Positions 25,191 to 37,757 of a stretch of DNA of 64,000 bases are shown here, one piece after another. Both the position numbers and the translations under genes were made by a program. Below the pieces are notes generated by a model. That model was given only the letters and a program-made list of their open reading frames with translations. It made no database searches and was not told where the DNA came from. Position 1 is the first letter of the stretch. Each line of letters opens with the position of its first letter. Source of the DNA: Taeniopygia guttata (taxonomy: Eukaryota > Chordata > Aves > Passeriformes > Estrildidae); contig NC_133063.1 in assembly GCF_048771995.1 (NCBI RefSeq), positions 57,199,310 through 57,263,309 of the forward strand, given 5' to 3'.

Positions 25191-25849
25191 TAATCCCGTT
25201 TGGCTCTGCCCCCCTACCGGCGTCCACCCCCGGTAATCCGGGTCATCGCTTTTCCTCGAGCCACAATAACGAGGAGATGCCGCCCCCCCATCCCGAGGGG
25301 GACCGCCGGTGGAAATGAATCAGCAGAAGGGCGGCCGGCGGGGGAAGGAGGGGGGGCGGGATGCGCCGCCGTCCAAAATAAAGACATAAAAGCAGTGCGA
25401 GACCCCGGCAGTGGGCGTGCAGGGGGGATCCGCGAACAAAGGCATTTCTAGGGCAGCGGCGACGAGCCGGAGGGAGGGGGCGCGATTCGCCCCGCCGGGG
25501 GTGGTATGGCTGGGGGGGGTTGCTTTAGGATGAGCGGCTTCGTGACAAGGTGAGGGAAAGCGAAGCTTTTCCTCCTACTGGAACAATACCCCCCTCCTCT
25601 TCCTTACCCCCAGCCCAGCCGCCTGCCGCTGTTCTTCACCCGCTGCGGGCTTCTGTGGTTAACTCCTCCCTGCCAGTGTTTAAAGGGCTGCAGAGGTGGG
25701 GGGTATTCCCCCACTTTTGGGGAGCTGTCTGCCGGGAGCGGCTCCCCTTCCATTCCATGAATGAAAGAGGAGCCGCCCCCGGCAAATAGTCCCCTCCGCC
25801 GGTGGTGATGCTCTTTGTGCGACCCGGCCACTTTGTTCTCATTTTCATG

Positions 25850-26050
25850 TTTATTTGCGTGTGTGGGTGTTTTTGGTTTTTTTTTGTGTGTGTTTTTTTT
25901 TTCCCCTTTTTGTTTCCCCTCCTCTCAGTTTTCTGTCGTTTCCCCTCCTCCTCCCCTTAAAAGGGGAAGACAAAAGACGCTGCTGCTCGCCTTTTGTTGA
26001 CGGAGGCACCTCGGTGTGTGTGTTTGTGCGTGTGTGGGGCGTCGGGATTC
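25850..26050. repeat. GT- and T-rich low-complexity tract
   Basis: Alternating GTGTG blocks and T8-T10 runs occur at 25858-25910 and GTGTGTGTTTGTGCGTGTGTG at 26013-26036, just past the edge of the CpG island in intron 1. Confidence 0.8.
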
Positions 26051-26205
26051 CCTCCTTCACGCTCCCCTAAAATCTCGGTGCTGCTGCTGCGGGTTTGGCT
26101 TGGCGAGCACCTTGCAAATGTGCCATCAGGTTTTCTTTTCCGGGAAGGGAAGATGTGACCCTGCTCTTAGGCTCAGTGCCCTTCTCTTCTGCTTAGGGGG
26201 ACTTA

Positions 26206-26250
26206 TTTTCTTTCTTTCTTTATTTATTTAATTTTTTAACTTTCTTTTAA
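26206..26250. repeat. (TTTC)n/(TTTA)n microsatellite
   Basis: Consecutive TTTC then TTTA units merge into an AT-rich run. Confidence 0.8.
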
Positions 26251-29200
26251 ATTTTGAAAGATTTTACTTTCTTTTTCCAAGGAGTCTGAGGTACATCTGT
26301 GGTTCCTCAGGACTGGCAAAACCAGAAGTAGGGTTTTTGTAGTTCAGTTGGCAGTGCTGAGATTTTTTTTTTCCCTTTTGCTTGCACTTGATTCTGTTTG
26401 CAAGCGATTAGGAATGACAGGAGTGCACATAGGGAGGGTTTCTTGGCTGATTGCATTTAAGCCAGGAATTCACTGTGAAAATAAAGCCAAGGGGCAATAA
26501 ATAAAAAATGGAATCTTCTCTAGGAGCCAGACACACAGCGAGGACTTTGCTTGCTTTCAGCAATGGAATAGGCCTCAGTGAGTAGTTGTGAAAGAAAAAA
26601 AGTAACTTTTTGTGTGTCTTCAAAGGGGAGGGCATTGAGTAATGTTGGCAAGGGTCAGTAAATAAAAAGAAAATATGCATGAATGCAACTTAAGTATTGA
26701 CTGCTTTTTCTGGAACCCTGAAATGCATTTCAAACAAATACTGTACCTACTGCTGAAAATTCTGTGCAAAAATAGTAGTGGAAACTGATGATATGAAAGA
26801 TGTCAGTTTTGTTTTGACAAAACTCCTTTGACAACTCCTTTGGTAAAGGAGTTGTGGAGGACTTGGGTAGATTCCTGCTGTAGGAAAATTCTTGTGTAAT
26901 TTGGGTAGGTAGCTGTGTCATTAAGACTAGGTCTTGCTGACAGGATATTCCTAGTGAAGGAGAAAGGTGTGACTATTAAAGGCAATTCCACTCTAGAGTG
27001 AGTTATGTTGGGTAGAGAATGGAATATTGGGAGAATGGAATTGGTTGCATATAATACAGCTGAATATGTAGCATTAATGAAAACTTAGAATTAAGTTTAT
27101 ATAAGTGCATATTTAGTGACTGTATAAATGTGAACTTAGAGTCTTTGCAGTATGAGTAATGGAAACTCTGTAAATGTTTACTGTTGAACTATGGAAAAGT
27201 GCAGTTATTGGACAAAATACATTTTATTATATATCAGTTCTAACAGCCCTACTTGTAACCTAAAATATTACTATCAACAAAGAATGCGGGACTTGATTAG
27301 ACAGACGTATAAATTTCAGTTCAGCAGTGGTAAAATGGCACCATTTGCTTCTGAATTTTGCATTTTACATTTTTCAGTCTAGCCCTGAATAAACATTTTG
27401 ACTGTTTTATCATAGTAAATAAACTTAAGCAGGAAGATTTCCCAAACCTTGTATCTAAGGTTTGCTAAAAATCTTCATGTGATTCTGCTTCATGCCTACC
27501 AACTTAGTCTTTTGTGTGTTATCTTGTTGTAAAGAAAATCTGAAATAAAATTAAGATGATTCGTTAGAGATACACACAAATAACATTCTTGGTAATCAGG
27601 CAGTAAAGTTGTCTGCTAGCCTATTTTGTAGTTTATTGCTGCTGTCCTAGCATAATAATTAGCATCACTTAATTTTGAAAGGGCTTTCTCCAAAGAAGAT
27701 GGCTTCAGAATTCAATTTGCATCTAACTTATTGATGTGTTTATATCTTTTTGATATGCTTAAGTGGACATGAAAGTTTTTCTTTTTTAGTTTATTTCAAA
27801 GGAGCCAGAGAATGGAGGTTCCTAAAGCAAACCTTCCCAACTGCATAAAACAACTCTTTTACCATGTATGTGTTTAACTTATTTCAAACCAAGTATTTTT
27901 AGAAAAAATCAAGTCTAAATAAGAAAGCACTTTATGAGTAAATACAACAATCTGGAAGGGAAATTAGAAATTGGCTGTGTTTCATTTGGCCAAATTTTGA
28001 AAACGCCAGGAGCAAGCAGACAGTTTTAGATGGCGAAGTGTATATTTGGTTTCTGAGGTTAGTCCTGAATTAGTACACAGTACTGTATTGTCGTCACAGC
28101 TGTGGCAGTCAAGGTTAGGAAGAGGTGTGATCCCTCAATAGCACAGCTGACCTGGTGAGAGCCCTTAATGCAGCTATTCTAGGAGAAGAAATAAACCCCT
28201 GTGCCTCGGCTGCTATGTCTCTTGCTTGGGGAAGGACAGAGGTTGCCGTGGCTTTAGTGCTGTAACACTCAGCTTCACTGTTGCAGACACATTAGAAGTA
28301 TTCAAGATTTTTTGATATGTCATACAAGTACTCTTACAGTATCCCTGTTTGTTGGTAATTTGAAGTAGGTTTGTCTTTGTTGCATAGACCTTGCTTGCTC
28401 ATACAGGCCTTTCTTAAAGGAGTTAGAGCCCTTTCCATGGTAGCATAAGGCTCTGTCGCTGAGCTAAGTCTTGCTTTTAGGTATGAATGGCAAGGGAGTA
28501 GTGAGTTGGAGGGAAGGGACTCCTAGGGACAGAAAATATAAAGAATTCATTGACTGGCACTCTCCACAGCTCTAGAATATGATGTAAATATTATAAGATA
28601 GAAAGCTGCCTTTTCTGTAGAAGGAGGTTCAGCTGAAGAACATGATTGGCTCATGTTTTAGAAGTCCCTCAGGGATATCTGGTTGGGAGATGTAACCAAA
28701 TGCTTCTTAGAGAAAAGCAAAGTAAAATTTATCCTTTCTTAAATAGTGGTTGAAGGTCACTGATGTTTCTTTAATTTGTTCTTAAGTTAAAAACTGGAGA
28801 TTGTTTTGCTTTCAAAACCAGGAGAAGCCTTTTTTTCACCAGGACCAAGAGAAGGCTTTAGAAGACCGAATTTGTGGGTGGATGTAATTCTGGTGGAATC
28901 TTTAGTAGTCAACAGATTTCAGATCCTTTTGGTGGACAATGATGTAAGGTAAATTTTGATTCTTCCTAGCCATCTTCACTGAAACAAACAAAAACAACCA
29001 AAACTTTCTGAAGTGGCAGAGCAAATAAAACAAAAGTTAATTTCTCTTTTTTTTGTGACTCAGTTATTTGAGTGCCAGTAGTATAACATGAAACACTGTT
29101 TTTTTTTCCTTGTGATAAAATCATACAAAGTATTTTAATAGCAAAGGTGGCACAAATATTATACTGTGCTTTGAGTTCAACTGTGACTTTTAGCAGACAT

Positions 29201-32200
29201 GGTCATCCTCACTGGTGCATGCAATATATATGTAATTGTTGATGAAACCTGTAGGACAGATGTATTTAGTAAAAGGATTTACTTAATGAAAGTAGCACTG
29301 AGTTGTGTGACAAACATAAGGCTGTCATTAGCGGCAGTGCAGGCACGGTGTTTAGTGTTAACTTTTTTTGACCTGTGATACCAAATTGTTTTGGTATGTG
29401 TAGTGACCGTATTTCCAAGGGGAAAAGGTTGTGCTAAATTCTGCCTGTTTGAAGATGAAAATTTTCTGTGCTGACAGAGCAATCGTGTTCAACTTACGGG
29501 GTTTGGTTAGGAATGTATGAGTAGAACAAGTAGTCGAGAATTTATAATACAATATTGTGGTATGGGCGTAAACAAATGATGTCTCACTTTTTGCTGGACT
29601 TTTTTTGACTTGGTTCCAAGCCTAGTAGAGAGTCTTGTGAAAATGCCTTCATCGATTCCAGTTCCAGTTTGCTCCAAGAAATAACTACTGATATTTCCAA
29701 GTTCCAGAACTAGGAAGCTAATTTTTAGATGTTTCCTCCTGAAAGGACGACATCTAATGCATTGTAGTTTCCTTTTGGATTTGGAATGCAATGTGTTAAT
29801 TGGTGAATATGGAAGCTATTTTTCTGTGTGTACTCTAATATACTATCCTTAACCTTGAATAATTTATTTGGAAACCCTGAAAAAAAAGATAAAACTAAAG
29901 AAGCAAAAAAGCTGCCTTTCAAGACCAGATCACTAAAAGTGGAAAGGCTTTGTAAATCAGCTCCTGCATTTAATTCAGGTTTTCTAAAAATATCTAATCT
30001 TGATTTCAAGAGAGTGTAAGTCTCGTAGAGTGATTTCAAGATCTGAAGCAAAATTTGTATATACTATCTTCCTATGTAATTGTGAATAGTAGCATAAGTG
30101 TAATTGGGCAATGTCAATAATACTATAGAATTAATTTATTTTTTAAGGAAAATAATTGTTAATCACTTGCCATCACAAGTTTTAAACGGAGAAATCTTTT
30201 TTTATACAGGAATACAGTGTTGTATTTCATGTAACAAAATTTTTCATTGTGTGTTTTAGGTCAGTTTTCATGTTTCTTATGTTCCATTTTCCTCTTGATT
30301 CCAAGGCTTTCCTCACTTTCAAGAAAACAATTGTCATTTTCAAAGGTGCCATTCCTTTTAGAAAGTGATTCCATCTTTGTATATGATATGATGCCTTGGA
30401 ATGTAGCAATGTTTGAATTTTAGCCACTTGTCATGCCAGCAGTTGATGCCTGCATTTGCTCTCTCTCCCTGTATGCTAACTTTCAGAGGTGAACTATTAA
30501 TTAAACACAAAATCTGTGTGTGACGGTAGGCTGGGGCTATTTAAAAGTGAGCATCAGACAAAGTGGTTTCCTTAAAAATAATTTGCTAGTTGCTGCATTT
30601 TGCTGTATCATTTCCTTTTATAAATGAACTTGTTAAAATCAAATTATTACTTAAGACGGTGGTCAAGTTCTAATTAAAAAAATTAAAGAGGAAAAAATGT
30701 GCTAAACTGTCAGGTAGAGTTCTTAGTGTTGACGGGTGAAATATAGTAGATGGCACGCTCCAAGATACATCTGCATGGGTTCAATTTAAGTGTCGTCTGC
30801 TGTCTAGGTCATCTAGTGATGTCAAGATAAAGTGTGAAGTTTTGTAGTAGTGTAAATATGAGTGCGAAGTTACAGTAGTACAGGAGAGCAGCTGACGTTC
30901 CTTAACTTGTTTTCTCTTTATTTTCTTGAGGGGTAAGGTAGGAGAATTTACTGTATCTTTTTAAAAAACTCCAAAAGTCAAGTCAAAAAAGGACCACACT
31001 ATTTTAACTGACAAAAGGTTTCCTAATTTATGAATATGCTGTCTGTGATATGAACTGATTTGAAATCTTAAAAAGCTTTCATGTGTGGCAAGGATGCAGA
31101 TTTAATATGAATTCTGATAGCCTGGAATGCAATCAGCCTGACAGCACGTGAATACTTGAGTTTTGTCCAACAACTGCACTTGTTCTGAGAGATTTGTCTC
31201 CTTGAATGTTTAGTTTTTGCTGTTGGTTTCCTGTCCAAGACGATGCGTGTAAAAAGTTCTTAGCTGGATATGTGTGCAGCCCTTGACGTGGCTTCATAAC
31301 CTTCTGTGACCTGGATCACTGGTGATGTTGGCTGGTGCTGTACACTGGTTTGCATTCTCCTTCCAGCTGCATGCTGATTACCATGAGTTATGTGATGGTC
31401 TTGCAGCACATTACCTTGCTGTCCTCTGAAGCAGCTACATGCACCCAGTCTTTGTTGCCTTGGCTGTGCTTTGGAGGGCCAGGAAATCTAGAAAAGCTGA
31501 GATATAAATCACCATCTTAAATAGATGTTTTCTGAATGAATTCTTCAAATGTGCAAACAGACTGGAGGAGTCGAGCCTTTTAATAGTAACTACAGTGTAT
31601 AGAATTCCTTTGTGGTTAAGACAGAACTGATAAAAGACCTGCTGTAAGAGCTGAGTGGGCATACAAAAGACTTTTTCTGATGTGACACAATTCAGTATAG
31701 ACTAAAGAGTCTCCTGATGTGGAATTTATACCAACATTTTATTAAACACCTCTGAAAAGTGAAAACCAAATAGTCAAAGAGGGCAGATTTCAGCAGTGTT
31801 TATAAAGTATATTTTGAAGTACTTGTGATGCACATCATCACATACTTTAAAAAGGAGAGTGTAACTTTTTATTTGTGGCTTTAAAGGTTATTTATTTATT
31901 TATTATTATTCTGTAAGCCTCCATTCCTCTTTGCAAGTGCGTGTGTTTGACAGTTGAAAAACCTGGAAGTTTTGCTTCAGAAATGCAAGGGCAATGCCTG
32001 AGAAAGTCTGATGCTAATTGGAAGGATGCAGTAAAACTTGTCAGTGAGTTTAACTTTGCATTAGTAGAGCTAGCTGATCAGATAAATAGGAAGCTTGTGT
32101 ACTGAATTAATGTTCTAAAAATTCAGGTGATTTACCTTTATCGTAGTTTATTTAACATTCCACCTGTTTACATAAGCAATCTTTCATTGTTAATTGGTGT

Positions 32201-34834
32201 CAGACCTTTAATACCTTTCGGCATCATTGGAAAAATAATGGGGGAAATGGCATAGTAAGATATTTCACAGAAGTACATGTTAATACATCTTTTTATTATG
32301 TCTTTTTTACTTTGTTTTTTCACAAAAGTTAATTGCATTCAAATGATTCTTTTAAAGACCTTTAAAATCAACTGTTGCCTACGTAGCCCTAGGACTTCTA
32401 AGAAATGAGACACTTTGTTGCATATGTGCCAAATTTAACTGCTAACTGGTTACTGACAGCTGAGAGTAATGCAGTGACAGTGCAGGAACTATGTAGGAAT
32501 TGTGCAGCTGACTACAATATTTAATTTACACTGATTAATGAAATGAAAAAAACATTAGGCCATCAAGTCACTTAAAACTGGATAAACCCTTATGGAGTGT
32601 TACAAATGTGCAGCCTGTAACAGAGTAGAGGATCAAATTTGCTTGTATTCTAATTATTAAGTGTTTATGAGCCTGTGTTAAGAGCATGGCTTTGTGTTAA
32701 AGGCTCCAGCAGTGGCTCTGATTTGTTTCTGTATGTTAAGAGTTTGACTTTCTTATTTTATGTTAGTGGCTTGCCTTCTTTCTGCATAGTAATGTTCCAC
32801 TATGTGTACAAGGCAGCACAAACTTTTTAAACTCAAACACTCCAGCTTCTAGTTTACCCTTGTCAAAAGTGGCTCCTGAGCTTTATTATTAGTTTTTAAT
32901 TTCTGCATTTAACTTTGCTATTTTGACTAGGCTGAAGTACATAGAGCACCAATCCATATTCAGTGATTAATGGGATTGATAGTATGTTTGTCAGTAGTAT
33001 AAATACGTATAGATAGTGTCATCTTCAGAGTTTCATATGTTTGATTGTTGGTCCTTTCTTTGACTTATGTGCAGCTGTGGCTCTGAAAGGGATAGCAGAT
33101 AAAATCTATGTTAAGAATTCATTACCAAATACACAAATCTTCTTGGGAATCTTCTGGAAAATGTGAGGTACGGTTTAGTGGAGAACTGTACTGTAGGTTG
33201 TTGGTTGCTTCCACACCAATTCCATCAGACTTTGCTTCTGCTATTGGTGGAATATAATGCAGTGTTTTGGGAGGGTGGAAAGTAGTCTTGGTAAAACAGT
33301 CATTTGCATGTTTACGAAGCTGGATTTAGTGACCATGCTTACTGGATTAAACATGGCTTGTTCTTCTTTGGACAATTCTGCAGAGTCTACTGATTTTAAA
33401 AGTACAAGAACAGGTAAAAATCAATAGTCTAAATGAATTGTTTAATATATTAGCTCATGAAAAAGAAAAAAGCTGGAACACTTTTATCCTGAAATACTGT
33501 TATTACCAATGACAGCTGGCTGTGCTGGTGCTGTAGTACATGCAAAATGAGTCTTAGTTCTTCCATTGATTTAGACTGTAAACTGAAACCTTGCAAACTG
33601 TCTACAGTTAGTGTCTTGGGGATAAAATATCAAGTGCATTATATTCTGTTTCTGGATTTAGTGTAGCTATATTATACAGAAGCCCAAAACTTCAGTTTTG
33701 CTTCCTCCACAGCAGGGCGATGAGGATGACATAAAATGCATGGCTGTTTTTTATATTTGTTATTACAAGCCATGATATGTGAGTGCGCCATCATGCAGCT
33801 TTCCTTGTCAAATACAAATACCCATGAATTAATAGAGGTGACTTCAGCTCAATGTGCTAGTGCATGAATGGCAGGTATTGACTAGGACTGGGATGTAGTT
33901 TAACAGATGCTGTGAAAATCTGATGGAATAAGGAAGTTGAGAAAAAATTTCTTAATCCTGTGTGTAAATTTTAGAAGCAGCATACCACTTAGTTTTACTG
34001 ACAGTTTTGAGTGATCAGTTTTTAAGTTGTCTTGTATCCTGGCAGTAGTTTACAGGTTTGATTTCTGGGTAATTTTGTAGATGATAAATGTAAATGACTG
34101 TTTGGTAGCAGGGAGCAAAGATGTATTTAGGAGTAAGCAAGAGTTTATCTTATTGAATAATACACGCTTGCAGAGAAGAAAGGTGATAAAATGCTGAGTA
34201 AAATGCTTTATAGGTGAGAGGCCAAAGAGAGAAGTGGGGAAGTGGTACTTCCTGAGATAATATGGAGGTCAAAGACCTCACTAGATAGCTGATGAAGAGG
34301 ATGTAGTCTAAATGACTTTTGCCTCTATGTGATCTAATTTTAATCGGTATTAGCAAATGCATGGAAGCTGACAGACTTTTTCCTACAAAAGGAAACACAG
34401 CTTTCAAGATGGCAAACAGGTTAGCAAACAGTAACTTAGCTGTTCTGTAGCTTTTGAAATGGTAAAATAGTTTTAAGTTATGAAGTGGGTGTCCTCTCAC
34501 TCTTTTCAACCTTTTGTTTCAATTTTGTAAATAAGGAATATCAGATGCACAAAGGTAATGCTCTGATTTTTCAGGTAATGACTTTCTGTGTGTTTGAAGG
34601 GTGTTAGTTAGATTTTACTTTAGCAGAAGCTGCATCTGTTCAATAATGATGGAAGCTTGGCCAGTGGTATAACAAAACCGTTGACTTAATCTTGTACAAC
34701 TGTTTCAGAGGGATTTTTTTCATAGCGTTGGTTATTCATTGATAAAACTGTAGTCTCATAGCGAATTAATTTAAGTTAAAGCTGTTTCCAAATTGTAGTC
34801 TAATTCTCCTAAATAGACATTAAGTGGCTTAGTT

Positions 34835-35734
34835 TTAAAGCATTGTATACTGCAAAAAGAGACTTGTTTTCTTATTTTGGTGTCCCCCGCCCTTGTCCCC
34901 CCAGTAGTGAATATTTATGGTACCCAGACTTGTGAAAAACAGAATTCTTTTTTTCCCAGAACCCAGATATTGTTCTGACCTGGGATGGGGAGTGCAGACG
35001 GAAATACGATGATGAATGAAACACAGCTTAATTGGACAGTTCTTCAGACAAAAGTAAGAAGGGGAAAGAGGAAGACAACTGCCAGAGTTGCTGCAGTGGT
35101 GATCAGAAGTACTAGAGAAGTTTTTTCTGCTGATAAGCAGCCATATGGAATACAAACTTAACACTGGTAGGGGTATATGATAAGTAGTAAAGACTGAAAA
35201 CATAAGACAGATGTGAGCATTGTAATCACCAAAGAGATCCAAAGTCTTGTTGTATTTGAAAGGAAGGACTTTTGTCTGCTTAGCAGGACAAGGAAGGATG
35301 CTGCTGTTGTCAGAAAGCTGAATATTCCTAGTATGTAGAATATGCTTAAGGGAGCAAGATGTCAGTAAGATCAAAGCTGCTCCTTCCTGATACTCAAGGT
35401 GTAAAATGATAGCTATTGAGATGTTAGAATGGATGAGTGGAAAGATGTGAATCATGGGTATGTGCTTCAGTGAATCGTGCCTGTTATGAGGTTCATCTTC
35501 CCCCTCCCTCATTGAATAACAAAAGGAAGTTAAGAAGTAGAGATCAAATGTTGAGAAACATCTGAAAGGCGGAAGCAGAGGAAGATGACTGAGCAATGAG
35601 ACGCAAAGCTGTGATTTTAGGAAGTAAAAGGAGAAGCACAAAAATCTGTAAAAATTGAAATTTCTGAGAGGGAAATCAACATTTTCTGGAAGTGCTGAAA
35701 GGTACCAGAACCTGAATCCAGAAGACATTACCAC
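34835..35734 (-). other. Unexplained 299-codon open frame, probably non-coding
   Basis: The frame is open for about 299 codons on the minus strand. It is by far the longest in the intron. The first codon is GTG, and the first ATG is two codons later, at about 35728. The predicted product is rich in Leu, Ser, Phe, Ile, His and Tyr, with no recognisable domain, signal peptide or repeat. The plus strand is purine-rich across much of it, which removes A from the minus strand and so suppresses stop codons. That is the simplest explanation. I do not call it a gene. Confidence 0.25.
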
Positions 35735-37675
35735 TGGGGACTATGGTAAGAACCACCCTAGTGTGATGCACTGCATTGGAGCCAGCAAGGACCCAACGGC
35801 AGAACCACATTCCAGGCAAGGGCCTTGGTGTCCTCAATGACTTTATTGTGGGAGTTGAGAGAGTGATGTGGACAAAATGGTGTGATATAATGAAAGCACC
35901 GAAGGCAAAAGTTAATGGGTGAGTGAGGTGGGAGAATCAGCAGCATTAGAGTGCAAGGAGTATCTGTATATTAGTTTGGCATACATGTAGCTTGATTGGT
36001 AGGCATGGGGGGTTTTGTATTGCTATGTTTTGTTCCAGGAGCCCAGGAGGTATAGCATGTCATACAGTCTTGGTGAGGCAGTAAGTGTCATGAGCCTGGG
36101 GATCAGGGTATGTGGTGTTTATATATGACAAAGTTAAGAGCAGATCCACTTGTATTGCAGTTGATGCTAGTTTGAAATATCAGAAGCAGAGCGGGGATGC
36201 TGTATTTGTATAGTGGGCTGGAGGTGGGACAGCTGCAGAAGGAACCTGCGATTTGATCTTCCATCAGTGGTTGGGTACAAATAATGTGAGTCAGCAGCAG
36301 CATGTTAAATGCAGGTGGAGGGACCTTTGAACTGGCTTATTCTCTGTAGAGCACACTGCCCTCACACCATACTCTCTGCATCGACCAGCTCCTCTTGCAC
36401 AGGTAAAAGCAGCTTTGGTCAGCTGCTTTCTGTCAGGAATGGGTGTATTTGCAAGCAGGGGACTCCTGTGATGTTTGTGGGCAGTGTGTACTGTAAGTGT
36501 CTAACTTGTGTTAGTGTTGTCCAGTGTGGTGGTGACAACATGCAGGCCCTGAAGTGGTGCAGCAGTACAGGACCTCCATGGACCTGAGCGATGCATGTTA
36601 GCTGTACAGGCCTGCAAAACCTGTGTAGATGTGATGTGCTGAGTAAGGGCTATGGTAGGTAGTTTCTGGTCTTTGTAAATGTGGATTTCAAGCACAACTG
36701 CAGGCCTGATGTCTGTCTTTTTCTTAAGGCTGGTAACCTTAGGTTGCCTGACAAAGGTTATAAGTGACAAAGGCCTTAAACTCTGATAGAAGTTGTAACT
36801 GTATTTCCAGTTATTCCTTTTTTTAGGGAGGGAGCATATTCCTTGTTGACCAAGCCTGCTATTCCAACAAATGCTGCTGATATGGAAGCACAGTGTGGCT
36901 GTGAGCACAGGAATTCTCCAAGAGCCTGTTCCAGCAGGCTTGCAATCTCTTGTCACTCAGTGAACTTCTCCAAGGACAGACTACAAAACAGGCCTATCAA
37001 AATAAGTGTTTTCCATGGTGAAATACTTGTCATGAATATGGTAAATGAAAGAACTGACTCATTTGCTGAGCCATGACTCATTTTCTTCTCTGTGCTTCAT
37101 TGTGTAACTCTTAGAACAGAAAATGCACATTGCTGTGCTTAAAACTTGTATTTTGGAAACGTCTTCTGTGGCTGCCATTTGCAAACTTCACCCACTGTGA
37201 TTGACCACCGTGTTATTCACCCTGAAGTTCTGTCATTGCTTTAGGTTGGCTTAAATGCAGGCTGCTGTTAAAGGAACACTGCAGTTCTCAAGCTTTCAGC
37301 TTGTGCCAGGACTTGTGGAGCTGCATGGTGAGCCAGACAACTGGCCTGCTTAGGAATTCAGATCTTGCTTGGTGAGTTTTACCTGGTTTATTGGCCAAGA
37401 AAATGCAACTCTTGATGCAAGGGAGAGAAGATTGCACGAGGGGGCACTGACAAAGTCAGGGCTCCTTTCTGTGTCAGTCACACTTGGACTGGTTTAAAGT
37501 GGACATGATACCATAACTGCTGCCTGGGGGAAGGAGGTAGCTGCTGTGTTTGGGAGTTCAGCTGTGGCAAAAGGCAGTCTGTTTCAGAGCCACCAGGACA
37601 GGCCTTTCCTGAGCTCGGGTGCTGTGCTTGGCATATACGAGTGAGCCATTTTCCCTATCAGTTCATCCACAGTGG

Positions 37676-37757
37676 TTTGTTTTTTGGGTTTTTTTGGTTT
37701 TTTTGGTTTTTTTTGGTTTTTTTTTTTTTGTTTGTTTTTTTGTTTGTTTTTTTTTGT
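37676..37757. repeat. T/G-rich low-complexity tract
   Basis: Runs of T5-T10 are broken by GG or G, from TTTTTTGGG to TTTTTTTTTGTGG. Confidence 0.85.

Noticed and set aside
26831..26855. 11-bp-arm hairpin with 3-nt loop as an RNA gene or terminator
   Set aside because: It is short, sits in a local tandem of ACTCCTTTG words, and is plausible by chance in 64 kb.
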